This document shows positions 49,988 to 57,791 of a stretch of DNA of 64,000 bases, piece after piece. Positions within the stretch are counted from its first letter, which is position 1, and each line of letters begins with the position of its first letter. The notes below the pieces were generated by a model. It saw only the letters and a list, made by a program, of their open reading frames with translations. It did not search any database and was not told the DNA's origin. The DNA lies in NCBI GenBank assembly GCA_963829955.1, contig CAWHKS010000021.1, forward strand, positions 1-64,000. Direction: 5' to 3'. A program made the position numbers and the translations under genes. Origin of the DNA: DASTFY01 sp963829955 (GTDB lineage Bacteria > Actinomycetota > Acidimicrobiia > Acidimicrobiales > Ilumatobacteraceae).

Positions 49988-51178
49988 TCAGGCGGGACCG
50001 GGGCCGATGATGACGGTCCCGTTGTGGCCGCCGAAGCCGAAGCTGTTCGAGATCGTCGGTCCCGGCTCCCACGGCCGGGGCTCGCCGACGACCACGTCCG
50101 CGGTGATGGAGGGATCGACCTCAGTCGTGCCCGCGGTCGGCGGGATGAGGGCCTTCTCGAAGGACAGCAGGACGGCGGCTGCCTCCAGCGCACCCGCGCC
50201 TCCGAGCGCGTGCCCGGTGACGCCCTTGATCGAGGTCATGGGCGGCCCGGGGGTGCCGAAGACCTTGGCCACCGCCTCCGCCTCGGCGGCGTCGTTGAGC
50301 GGTGTCGAGGTCCCGTGGGCGTTGATCTGGCGGATGTCGGCAGCCGCCAGCTCGGCGTCGGCCAGCGCCTGCTCGATGCAGGCCACGGCACCACTCCCTC
50401 CGGGTGAGGGGGCGGTGATGTGGTAAGCGTCGGCCGTGCTGCCCGCACCGAGCACCTCCCCGACGATGGTGGCGCCCCGCTCCACGGCGCGGTCCCACTC
50501 TTCGAGCACGAGCATGGCCGCGCCCTCGCCGAGGACGAAACCGTCGCGGGTCGTGTCGAACGGCTTGCTGGTACCTGACGACGACAGCGCGGTCATGTTG
50601 GCGAAGCCGGCCAGCGCGGTGATCGTGTCGGCCGACTCTGCGCCGCCGCTCACGACGACGTCGCAACGGTCCCAGGCGATCTGGCGGGCCCCGTACCCGA
50701 GCGCGTGGGTCGATGCCGCACACGCCGTGCAGATGGTCTCGCACGGACCCTGGAAGCCGTAGCGCAGCGAGATCGCGGCGCCGCAGGCGTTGGCCATCAT
50801 CATCGGCACGAGGAAGGGCGACACGCGCCGCTCGCCCTTCTCCATGCGCACTTCGACCTGACCCTCCAGCGTGTGCAGGCCCCCGACCCCGGTGCCGACG
50901 ATGACGCCGATGCGGCTGGGGTCGGCGCCGGTGTCACCGGCCTGTTCGAGCGCCTCGGCCGCGGCCGCCATGGCGAACTGCTGGACCCGGTCGGCGCGGC
51001 GGGCATCCTTCGGGTTGTCGAACCAGGGGCTCGGGTCCCAGTCGGCGAGGCGCGTCGAGGTCCCACCGGTGGTGCCCGGACCGAGGAGCCCTTGCCAGAA
51101 GGCCTCCTTGCCGACGCCACACGGCGCCAGCACGCCGTAGCCGGTGATGGCGACGCGGCGGCCGCCGCGACCCCTCAT
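49988..51178 (-). CDS. fabF: 3-oxoacyl-ACP synthase II
   Basis: Elongating condensing enzyme of fatty-acid synthesis, 396 residues. The thiolase-fold active site is complete: CTACAAST (Cys), NAHGTSTPLNDAAE (His) and GVTGHALGGAGALEA (Lys/His region), with GFGGHNGTVI near the C-terminus. ATG 51178 overlaps the acpP stop, so the ACP it uses is made from the same message. It is the last gene of the minus-strand fab operon. Confidence 0.95.
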   Translation of the reverse strand: MRGRGGRRVAITGYGVLAPCGVGKEAFWQGLLGPGTTGGTSTRLADWDPSPWFDNPKDARRADRVQQFAMAAAAEALEQAGDTGADPSRIGVIVGTGVGGLHTLEGQVEVRMEKGERRVSPFLVPMMMANACGAAISLRYGFQGPCETICTACAASTHALGYGARQIAWDRCDVVVSGGAESADTITALAGFANMTALSSSGTSKPFDTTRDGFVLGEGAAMLVLEEWDRAVERGATIVGEVLGAGSTADAYHITAPSPGGSGAVACIEQALADAELAAADIRQINAHGTSTPLNDAAEAEAVAKVFGTPGPPMTSIKGVTGHALGGAGALEAAAVLLSFEKALIPPTAGTTEVDPSITADVVVGEPRPWEPGPTISNSFGFGGHNGTVIIGPGPA

Positions 51179-51414
51179 CCGATCTTGGCCACGACCAGGT
51201 CGTAGGCCTGGCCGACGGTCTCGATCCCCTCCAGGTCCTCCTCCGGCACCTCGATGTTGAACTCCTCCTCGAGGGCCATGACGAGCTCGACCAGATCCAG
51301 GCTGTCGGCGTCGAGGTCGTCACCGAACTTGGCCTCGGGCACCACCTTGCCGGCGTCCACGGAGAGCACCTCGACAGCGCAGTTGCGGAAACGGCCAAAC
51401 AGCTCTTCGTCCAC
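51175..51414 (-). CDS. acpP: Acyl carrier protein
   Basis: 79 residues, acidic and helical. LDADSLDLVELVMALEEEF contains the DSLDLVE phosphopantetheine-attachment Ser. The short N-terminal extension (MDEELFGRFRN) is mild. Placed between fabG and fabF in the usual FASII context and overlapping fabF by four bases. Confidence 0.95.
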   Translation of the reverse strand: MDEELFGRFRNCAVEVLSVDAGKVVPEAKFGDDLDADSLDLVELVMALEEEFNIEVPEEDLEGIETVGQAYDLVVAKIG

Positions 51415-51444
51415 GGGAACTCCTTGTGAGGGAATGGTCGGGGA

Positions 51445-52149
51445 TCAGTGTCCCATGCCCAGGCCGCCATCGACAGGGATGACGGCGCCGGTGATGTATC
51501 CGGCCTCGGGCGAGGCCAGGAAAGCGACAGTCGCGGCGATCTCGTCGGTGGTGCCGAACCGGCCGAGCGGGACGGCGGCCGTGAGCTCGGCCAGGCGCTT
51601 CTCGCCGAGCGCCGTCGTCATGTCGGTCGTGATGGGACCGGGGGCGACGACGTTGACGGTGATGCCTCGAGACGCCAATTCGCGGGCCAGCGAGCGGGCC
51701 AGGCCGACGAGACCGGCCTTCGACGCCGCGTAGTTCGCCTGCCCGGCGGAGCCCAGGAGCGCCACGACCGACGACATGAAGATCATCCGGCCCTTGCGGG
51801 CCCGCAACATGCCCTGCGTGGCGCGCTTGGCGACGCGGTACGCGGCCGTGAGGTTGACGTCGATCACCGAGGTGAAGTCGTCCTCCTTCATGCGCAGCAG
51901 CAGCCCGTCGTTGGTGACGCCTGCGTTCGACACCAGCACTTCGACCGGGCCGTACTGCTCCTCGACGACGTTGAAGGCCTCCTCTACGGACTCGGTGGAG
52001 GTGACATCGCAGGCCACGCCGAACACGTCGTCCGGCGCCGGCGACGAGAGGTACGTGACGGCGACCTTGTCGCCCTGCTCGGCGAAGCGACGGGCGCAGG
52101 CCAGACCGATGCCGCGCGACCCTCCCGTCACGAGGACGACCCGACTCAC
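51445..52149 (-). CDS. fabG: 3-oxoacyl-ACP reductase
   Basis: A 234-residue NADPH-dependent SDR: TGGSRGIGLACARRF cofactor loop, LVSNAGVTNDGLL, and the SSVVALLGSAGQANYAASKAGL Ser-Tyr-Lys active site. Context in the fab operon fixes the role, since SDR sequence alone could not. The 94-bp gap to fabH upstream is the only non-coding stretch in the operon. Confidence 0.93.
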   Translation of the reverse strand: MSRVVLVTGGSRGIGLACARRFAEQGDKVAVTYLSSPAPDDVFGVACDVTSTESVEEAFNVVEEQYGPVEVLVSNAGVTNDGLLLRMKEDDFTSVIDVNLTAAYRVAKRATQGMLRARKGRMIFMSSVVALLGSAGQANYAASKAGLVGLARSLARELASRGITVNVVAPGPITTDMTTALGEKRLAELTAAVPLGRFGTTDEIAATVAFLASPEAGYITGAVIPVDGGLGMGH

Positions 52150-52243
52150 GCCTTCACCTCTCGGGGGCTGCGCCCCCGCACCCCATCGCCCGCCAGCTCG
52201 CTCTCGCTCGCTCGCCGAGCCGGCCTGCGCTCGCCCTGCTCGC
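52150..52243. repeat. Low-complexity spacer between fabH and fabG
   Basis: Contains a 7-bp hairpin CGGGGGC-TGC-GCCCCCG (52162-52178) and a run of imperfect CTCGCTC repeats. It may attenuate fabG-acpP-fabF expression relative to fabD-fabH, or be an intergenic repeat insertion. Confidence 0.45.
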
Positions 52244-53200
52244 TCATGCCCGCACTCCCCCCCAGCGGAGCACGGCGCTGGCCGCGGTCATGCCGGCGCC
52301 GAAGCCGACGAGCAGGAGGAGGTCGCCCTCCTTCACCCGGCCGTTGTCGAGGGCGTCGACGAGCGCCAGCGGGATGGAGGCCGACGACGTGTTGCCCGTG
52401 GTCTCGAGCACGGTGACCGCCTTCTCCATCGGGATGCCGAGGCGCTGGCAGGCGGCGTCGATGATCCGGATGTTGGCCTGGTGGGGAACGACCAGCGCGA
52501 GGTCATCGGCCGTGACCCCTGCGCTGGCCATGGCCTTCTCGCCCGAGTCGACCATGATGCGCACGGCCCGCCGGAACACCTCGCGGCCGTCCATCTTCAG
52601 GCAGCCGCCGATCTCGGCGTAGAGGAACCGCTCGGCCGTGCCGTCGGCGTCGAGGTCCCACCCGAGGAGCTGACCGGGGCCGTCCGAACGCTCCAGCACC
52701 ACCGCGCCCGAGCCGTCCGCGAACAGCACGGCCGTGTTGCGGTCCTCCCAGTCGGTGATGCGGGCGAGCGTGTCGGTGCCGATCAGCAGGATCTTGTCGG
52801 ACCCCATCGTGATGAGCCCGTGGGCGAGCACCAGCCCGTAGACGAAGCCGGAGCAGGCGGCGTTGACGTCGAACGCGCCGCAACGCAGGCCAAGCTCGGT
52901 CTGCACGGTCGGAGCCGTGGCGGGGACGGCACGATCGGGCGTGGTGGTGGCCAGGACCAGCGCGTCGATGTCGCCGGGCTCGAGTCCCGCCATCTCTATG
53001 GCCTTGCGCCCGGACTCGGCCGACAGCCCGGCCGTCGTGCCACCGACCCGCCGTTCGCGGATGCCGGTGCGCTCCCGGATCCACTCGTCGCTGGTGTCCA
53101 TCATCCCGGCCAGGTCGTCGTTGGTCAGGATCTTCGGCGGGAGCGCGGTGCCCCAGCCGGTGATGACGGCGCCGGCCGCGTTGTGCGGGATGGCGGGCAT
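52244..53200 (-). CDS. fabH: 3-oxoacyl-ACP synthase III
   Basis: Initiating condensing enzyme joining acyl-CoA to malonyl-ACP. 318 residues: TSDEWIRERTGIRERR start, VNAACSGFVYGL (Cys), VVPHQANIRIIDA (His) and TTGNTSSASIPLAL (Asn). Lies one base from fabD, so both are tightly coupled. Confidence 0.95.
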   Translation of the reverse strand: MPAIPHNAAGAVITGWGTALPPKILTNDDLAGMMDTSDEWIRERTGIRERRVGGTTAGLSAESGRKAIEMAGLEPGDIDALVLATTTPDRAVPATAPTVQTELGLRCGAFDVNAACSGFVYGLVLAHGLITMGSDKILLIGTDTLARITDWEDRNTAVLFADGSGAVVLERSDGPGQLLGWDLDADGTAERFLYAEIGGCLKMDGREVFRRAVRIMVDSGEKAMASAGVTADDLALVVPHQANIRIIDAACQRLGIPMEKAVTVLETTGNTSSASIPLALVDALDNGRVKEGDLLLLVGFGAGMTAASAVLRWGGVRA

Positions 53201-53201
53201 G

Positions 53202-54377
53202 TCAGCTCGACCTCAGCCAGGCAATGGGTTGGCGGGTGGTGACCCGCTCCCCGGTCATGGCGATGTAGCTCTGCAGCACGCCGTCGAAGGGCGAGCGCAC
53301 CTCCTGCTCGGCCACCCGGCCGAGCACGTCGCCGACGCTGATCACGCTTCCTCCTTCGAGCCCTCCGACGGGCGTGAAGATCCCGGCCGCCGGGCTGACG
53401 ACCAGCCGCTCGATCGCCGACAGGTGCTCGCCCTCGTGGGGGACCGGGGTGTTGGCGGCGCGGGCATCGATGAAGTCGAGCAGCTTGTCGAGCTCGTCCG
53501 GTGTGGCGATCGACAGGGTGCGGGCGGCGTCCACCGTGCGCTTGGTCATACCGGTGAGCACGCCGCCGGGGCCGAGCTCGACGTAGTCCGTGACGCCCGC
53601 ACCGGACAGCGCCAGCAGGCAGTGCTTCCACCGGACCGGGCTGGAGAGCTGCGCGGACAGCAGGCTGGCCCACTCGCCCCCGCGGTTGTGGGGGAGCGCG
53701 TCCACGTTGGAGACGATCGGGACGTCCGTGTCGCGCGGGTCGGCCTCGGCGATGGCCTTGCGGAGGCGATCCCGGGCGGGCGTCATGTACGGCGTGTGGA
53801 ACGCACCGGACACAGGCAGCGGCATGACCTTTTTGGCTCCGAGCTCTTTCGACACCGCTCCCGCCGCGCTCACTCCCTCGGCGGAGCCCGCGATCACCAC
53901 CTGACCGGGCGCGTTGAAGTTGGCCACCCACACGTCGTCGTCCGCCCGACGGCAGGCGATCTCCACGTCGTCGTCGTCCAGCCCGAGCACGGCGGCCATC
54001 GTGCCGGGGTTGTCGGCACCGGCTTCGTGCATCGCCTCGGCCCGCTCGCAGACGAGGCGCACACCGTCGTCGAAGGCGAGCGCGCCGGTGGCCGCGAGCG
54101 CCGTGTACTCACCGAGGCTGTGCCCGGCGCAGAAGCTCGGTTCGAGGCCCATGCGTTCGACCGCGTCCAGCACCATCAGGCTGGTGACGAACGTGCAGAG
54201 CTGGGCATTGCGGGTGTCCTTCAGCTCGTCGGCGTCGGCGTCGAGCAGCAGACGGCCGACGTCGCGGTCGGCGTGGGCCGTGGCCTCCTCGACCAGCTCC
54301 CAGCTCTCGTGGTCGGCCCACGGACGGCCCATGCCGGGGCGCTGCGAGCCCTGGCCGGGGAACATGAACGCGAGCAT
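53202..54377 (-). CDS. fabD: Malonyl-CoA:ACP transacylase with C-terminal swivel domain
   Basis: Loads malonyl units onto ACP. Residues 1-305 are a normal FabD: FPGQGSQRPGM, CAGHSLGEYTAL (Ser87), and GAFHTPYM (His194). Residues ~325-391 are extra and resemble a biotinyl/lipoyl swivel domain: VVSPAAGIFTPV, VISVGDVLGRV, then EVRSPFDGVLQSYIAMTGERV. The modified Lys of the usual MKM/DKA hairpin is absent (EQEV instead), so it is probably a structural or protein-binding domain. Total 391 residues against about 310 for typical FabD. First gene of the operon; leaderless ATG 54377. Confidence 0.93.
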   Translation of the reverse strand: MLAFMFPGQGSQRPGMGRPWADHESWELVEEATAHADRDVGRLLLDADADELKDTRNAQLCTFVTSLMVLDAVERMGLEPSFCAGHSLGEYTALAATGALAFDDGVRLVCERAEAMHEAGADNPGTMAAVLGLDDDDVEIACRRADDDVWVANFNAPGQVVIAGSAEGVSAAGAVSKELGAKKVMPLPVSGAFHTPYMTPARDRLRKAIAEADPRDTDVPIVSNVDALPHNRGGEWASLLSAQLSSPVRWKHCLLALSGAGVTDYVELGPGGVLTGMTKRTVDAARTLSIATPDELDKLLDFIDARAANTPVPHEGEHLSAIERLVVSPAAGIFTPVGGLEGGSVISVGDVLGRVAEQEVRSPFDGVLQSYIAMTGERVTTRQPIAWLRSS

Positions 54378-54386
54378 GATGGTTCG

Positions 54387-54392
54387 AGGCTA
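54387..54392 (-). promoter_or_regulatory. -10 box of the fab operon
   Basis: Minus-strand TAGCCT, 9 nt before fabD ATG. A TTGACA lies only 10 bp further upstream (54408-54403), too near to be a normal -35. Confidence 0.5.
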
Positions 54393-54416
54393 GACCGTTC
54401 CCTGTCAAGGGTCTGA

Positions 54417-54430
54417 CTACCGCGCGGTAG
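54417..54430. promoter_or_regulatory. Operator candidate of the fab operon
   Basis: Perfect 14-bp palindrome CTACCGCGCGGTAG, 25 bp upstream of the fabD -10 box. It shares the CTACC-N4-GGTAG frame with the tetR operator at 5177, so a TetR-family repressor is a plausible ligand. Confidence 0.55.
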
Positions 54431-54549
54431 CCATTGCGGTCGGTCGGCGCCCCCTCGTCATCGGCGTCACGTGATTCGGTGCTTACCGCCGATCCACACG
54501 ACATGGATGATGGCCGCCGTGGTCGTCAGGACTCGCTGTTGGGTCCGCG

Positions 54550-54969
54550 GTGCTTGACCGGCGCCCCACCGGTCGTGATCATGCGGCGGTGCGCTCGCCG
54601 GTCCGCTGGTTCGTCGGTCCGCCGCCGCACGAGGTCGGCGAGGAACCGGACCCCCGATTCTCCTACGCCAACGAGCGCACCTTCCTGGCCTGGAACCGGA
54701 CGGCACTCGCGCTCATCTCCGTGGGTCTGGCCGTCACGAACCTGCTGCCGCCCTTCGATCTGCCGTTCGGACGCCGGTTGATCGGGTTGCCGCTGATCGC
54801 CCTCGGCGCGTTCGTCGCGGTCGCGTCGCTGCGGGAGTGGGCCGCCAACCAGCGCGCCATGCGCCTCGGCCAGCCGTTGCCGGTCGCCCGCCTCCCACTG
54901 CTGGTGAGCGTCGTGATCGGGATCGTGGCCGTCGTGGCGCTCCTGGTGGCGACGGTGAGCACGTCGTGA
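54550..54969 (+). CDS. DUF202/YidH-family membrane protein, first copy
   Basis: A 139-residue protein with the DUF202 signature FSYANERTFLAWNRTALALI followed by three membrane helices (ALISVGLAVTNLLPP, LIGLPLIALGAFVAVAS, LPLLVSVVIGIVAVVALLV). Function unknown. GTG 54550 is the longest start; GTG 54589, 13 codons later, is also likely. It overlaps the second copy by GTGA. Confidence 0.8.
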   Translation: MLDRRPTGRDHAAVRSPVRWFVGPPPHEVGEEPDPRFSYANERTFLAWNRTALALISVGLAVTNLLPPFDLPFGRRLIGLPLIALGAFVAVASLREWAANQRAMRLGQPLPVARLPLLVSVVIGIVAVVALLVATVSTS

Positions 54970-55298
54970 CCGCCTACCGTCCGCACCCCGGTGCGTCGGT
55001 CGAGCGCACACGACTGGCCTGGCAGCGCTCGGGCTTGTCACTGGTGGCCTGCGGGCTGCTGATCGCCCGCGGCGTGCCCGTCGACGGTGGGGTCGGCGGG
55101 CGGCCGTCGCTCGGCCTCGTGGTGCTGCTCCTCGGCCTGGGGGCCTGGGCGGTCGGACTGCGTCAGGAGCGGGTTCGGGCCAAGCGGATCGGGACGCCGC
55201 GGGACGCCGCCGTGCTGTCGGACCTGGCCCCTGTCGCCATCGGGACTTTCCTCATCGGGGTGGCAGGGTTCGCCGTCGGCTTGTTGTTCCCGTCGTAA
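54966..55298 (+). CDS. DUF202-family membrane protein, second copy
   Basis: A 110-residue partner of the preceding gene, beginning ASVERTRLAWQRSGLSLVACGLL, a shortened DUF202 signature, with three hydrophobic segments. Paired DUF202 genes of this kind are often found together, which suggests a hetero-oligomeric membrane complex. The GTG start overlaps the first copy's stop. Confidence 0.8.
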   Translation: MTAYRPHPGASVERTRLAWQRSGLSLVACGLLIARGVPVDGGVGGRPSLGLVVLLLGLGAWAVGLRQERVRAKRIGTPRDAAVLSDLAPVAIGTFLIGVAGFAVGLLFPS

Positions 55299-55301
55299 GG
55301 G

Positions 55302-55796
55302 TCAGCCGAACCGCCACTTGCCGGCGGTCTTGAAGCTCTCTCTGCCCGCCCACCCGGCTGACCGCCAGGCGACGACGGACACCGGGTCCACCGTCGTGAG
55401 CGGCCCGTACTCGTCCACGGTGTACGTCCAGTCGTACTTGGCGTCGTAGCGCTCGATCAGCGCCGCGTCCTCGGTGGTCCCGGCCACCGCGCCCTCGAGG
55501 ATCACGACGTCCGTCCCGCTCTCGAGGTGCGCGGTGACGCGGCCGTCCGCCGTGACCTGGCGATTGAGGATCGGGCTGCCGATGCTGAGATGCAGCCGAT
55601 GGTCGATCCAGAGTCCCCACAGCGGGCGGGGATGCGGGGCCCCCGAACCGTTGGCGACCACCCAGTAGATGCCCGCCGCCTCCAGCTGCGCGTCAACCCA
55701 GCTCCAATCGAGGGCAGAGACCTCGGTGGGGGATCCGTAGATCGAGAGTGGTTCAGCGGTCGGGGGCGGCAGTTCGGGCACGGCGAAGTCTCGCAC
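55302..55796 (-). CDS. PPOX-fold (F420/flavin) protein
   Basis: A 164-residue split-barrel protein: DWSWVDAQLEAAGIYWVVANGSGAPHPRPLWGLWIDHRLHLS matches the actinobacterial pyridoxamine-phosphate-oxidase-like group, with TADGRVTAHLESGTDVVILEG next. Reaction unknown. GTG 55796 is chosen because the fold starts about 25 residues later; a 48-codon extension would run into tRNA-Leu. Convergent with the DUF202 pair. Confidence 0.72.
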   Translation of the reverse strand: MRDFAVPELPPPTAEPLSIYGSPTEVSALDWSWVDAQLEAAGIYWVVANGSGAPHPRPLWGLWIDHRLHLSIGSPILNRQVTADGRVTAHLESGTDVVILEGAVAGTTEDAALIERYDAKYDWTYTVDEYGPLTTVDPVSVVAWRSAGWAGRESFKTAGKWRFG

Positions 55797-55856
55797 TGTG
55801 GAACGGTGGGCTCTTCGGGCCGTGCGACAGGCGCCGGTACCATGACGTCCCGACCG

Positions 55857-55939
55857 GCCCGAGTGGCGGAATGGCAGACGCGGCGGACTCAAAATCCGCT
55901 GTCCGCAAGGACGTGTGGGTTCGACTCCCACCTCGGGCA
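55857..55939 (+). tRNA. tRNA-Leu(CAA)
   Basis: Class II tRNA with acceptor GCCCGAG/CTCGGGC, anticodon stem GCGGA/TCCGC and loop CTCAAAA (anticodon CAA), a long variable arm TGTCCGCAAGGACGT, T loop TTCGACT, discriminator A; CCA is not encoded. A TACCAT box lies 13 bp upstream (55838-55843). Remains of an integrase lie immediately downstream. Confidence 0.95.
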
Positions 55940-55979
55940 CCGCATCTGAGCAGGGATGATGCTCTCACCCCCGTCCGAG

Positions 55980-56321
55980 TCGGCCAGCCGCCGCACGGCG
56001 CCTGGTCAGAGAATGGTCACAGCCCGTCGACGAGAGCCGCAGTCGCGGCTGCCGCACTGGCCCTGCTGCCCCGGCAGCGCGTGGGCGTACACATCGAGCG
56101 TGAACGCCACCGACGCGTGGCCCCACCGTTCGGAGACCACGCGCACGTTCGTCCCGGCCACGAGAAGGTGCGTGGTTGTGTGTGTGCCGCAGATCGTGCA
56201 GCCGGATACGGGGGAGCGCGGTCGTGCTCACCGCTCGGTCGAAGGCAGAGGAGATCCGATCAGGGTTCCACGGCTGCCCGTCCGGCTGGGCGAACACAAC
56301 GCCGGACGTCGCCGGCTGCAT
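55980..56321 (-). pseudogene. Tyrosine integrase C-terminal remnant
   Basis: Minus-strand reading gives VVFAQPDGQPWNPDRISSAF and LPRIRLHDLRHTH (box II His-x-x-Arg), then in shifted frames RVVSERWGHASVAFTLDVYAH (His and nucleophile Tyr). The N-terminal two thirds are gone, cut by an IS3 fragment at about 56310. Its orientation toward the tRNA-Leu 3' end suggests that a former element used this tRNA as att site. Confidence 0.75.
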
Positions 56322-56640
56322 CCTTCACTCCGACAGGGGCAGTCAGTTCCGCGCTCGGAAGGCGCAGCGCGTACTGACCCGCTACCGGATGGTCGGCTCT
56401 ATGGGCCAGGTCGGATCGGCCGGCGACAACGCGGCCATGGAATCGTTCTTCGCGCTCGTCCAAAAGAACATCTTGAACCGGCGCCGATGGGCGACCCGCG
56501 ACGACCTGCGCATCGCGATCGTCACCTGGATCGAACGCACCTACAACCGTCGCCGGCGACAGGCCGCGCTCGGCCGCATGACCCCCGCCGAATACGAGAT
56601 GATCATGACCCCACAAACCACCCAGGCCGCCTATCCCAAC
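56310..56640 (+). pseudogene. IS3-family OrfB C-terminal fragment
   Basis: Begins at GCILHSDRGSQF (second catalytic Asp) and continues NAAMESFFALVQKN (catalytic Glu), RTYNRRRRQAALGRMTPAEYE to about NPAAYPN. Orf A and the first half of OrfB are absent. It is an IS150/IS3-like subgroup, different from the copy at 21394. Confidence 0.8.
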
Positions 56641-56644
56641 CTGT

Positions 56645-57205
56645 TTCCAGATCGTGCAACAGTCCCGGGTTCAGGTGACGGGCGGTGGAGAAGCGAGTCA
56701 CATCGCCGATCTCGGCCACGATGATCGCCGCGATGGTCGGTCCAACCCCGTTGATGGCCTGCACCGCCCGATAGCCGCGGTTCTGGCGCAGGTGGGCGTG
56801 GATCTTGCGCTCGAGCATGACGATCTCCCCGTCGTACACCTCGATCAGATCGCGCAGGGACTCCACGGACGGTGTAGCTCTCACCGAGCACCATGCCATC
56901 GAGTTGCTGGCGGCCGCCGGGACCGAACGTGTCCACCACCGAGGCAACACACCCTCTTGGCCATCACGGCATGGACCTGGGTCGTAAGCCCAGAGCGCAG
57001 CTGCACCAGCTTGGCCCGGTAACGGACCAGCTCCCGCAACTCACGGATGGCCGGCGGAGCGATCGCCTCCGGCAGTCGACTCCTGCAGAGCGCCCGACGC
57101 TCGCCCCTTCCCAGCCACGATATCGGAGCCGGTCTGGCCCAAGCCCCAGGCGCCGCGCTGTCGCCGTACACCCTGGACGGGTCACTTTCTGTTGCACTCC
57201 GTGGT
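56645..57205 (-). pseudogene. IS110-family transposase fragment
   Basis: Minus-strand pieces in two frames: PPAIRELRELVRYRAKLVQLRSGLTTQVHAVM, then ESLRDLIEVYDGEIVMLERKIH and AINGVGPTIAAIIVAEIGDVTRF (Transposase_20 HhH region). The N-terminal DEDD domain and the last ~80 residues are missing, and the frame is broken near 56900. Non-functional relic abutting the IS3 fragment. Confidence 0.75.
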
Positions 57206-57209
57206 GCAG

Positions 57210-57791
57210 CCGCCACCAGCCGCCGGGTCGATGGCGCACGTCTCTGACGTCAAACCGCACATCGGAGACGCGCCAAGCCGCCAGCCAGCACACGGCGAGT
57301 CGCGCCCACGCGCCGATAGGGGCGGCGGCCGGGCCTCTGCGATCGTCGCGCCCATACCGGTGGATACCGGGCTGTTTGCCAGTGATGCAGGCGGGGAGCG
57401 CTCCGCCGAGCGCGCGGCACGGACTGCCGGCGCCCCGCCAGGGTCGCGACCGGGCCTCGACGAGAACGGTGAGATCGCGAATCGACTGGTGCCCGCGTGC
57501 CCGAGCGAGCTCGACCGCGACGTCACCTCAGCCATCGGCTCGCTAGGCGGCGTTTGGTGTACCGGTCGACCGGCGGCGGTCGCGTTCTTGGCCGCGCGAT
57601 CGGCGCTGCTCGCTGGGCGGGCAGGGCACCCGACCCTTGGGAGCCGGCGTGGTTGTCACGCTCAGCGCCGCGATGGGCGCGCCAAGCGCACGCGCGGTGG
57701 TGTCGACGACATTTGTCCCGGCAGCCTCCTGATGCAGGCGATGGCCCAGAGAACGGGTGGTACGGTTCTCGCGTCGGCTTGAGGGGGCAAT
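57210..57791. other. Gene-poor stretch
   Basis: About 580 bp between the IS110 relic and the sugar-dehydrogenase gene. Open frames here are biased by GC content and match nothing. A TACGGT near 57761 and a GAGGGGG ribosome site precede GTG 57792. Confidence 0.5.

Noticed and set aside
57192..57782. A 196-codon plus-strand open frame before the sugar dehydrogenase
   Set aside because: No recognisable motif, Gly/Ala/Arg/Pro bias and all three frames are similarly open; likely non-coding.
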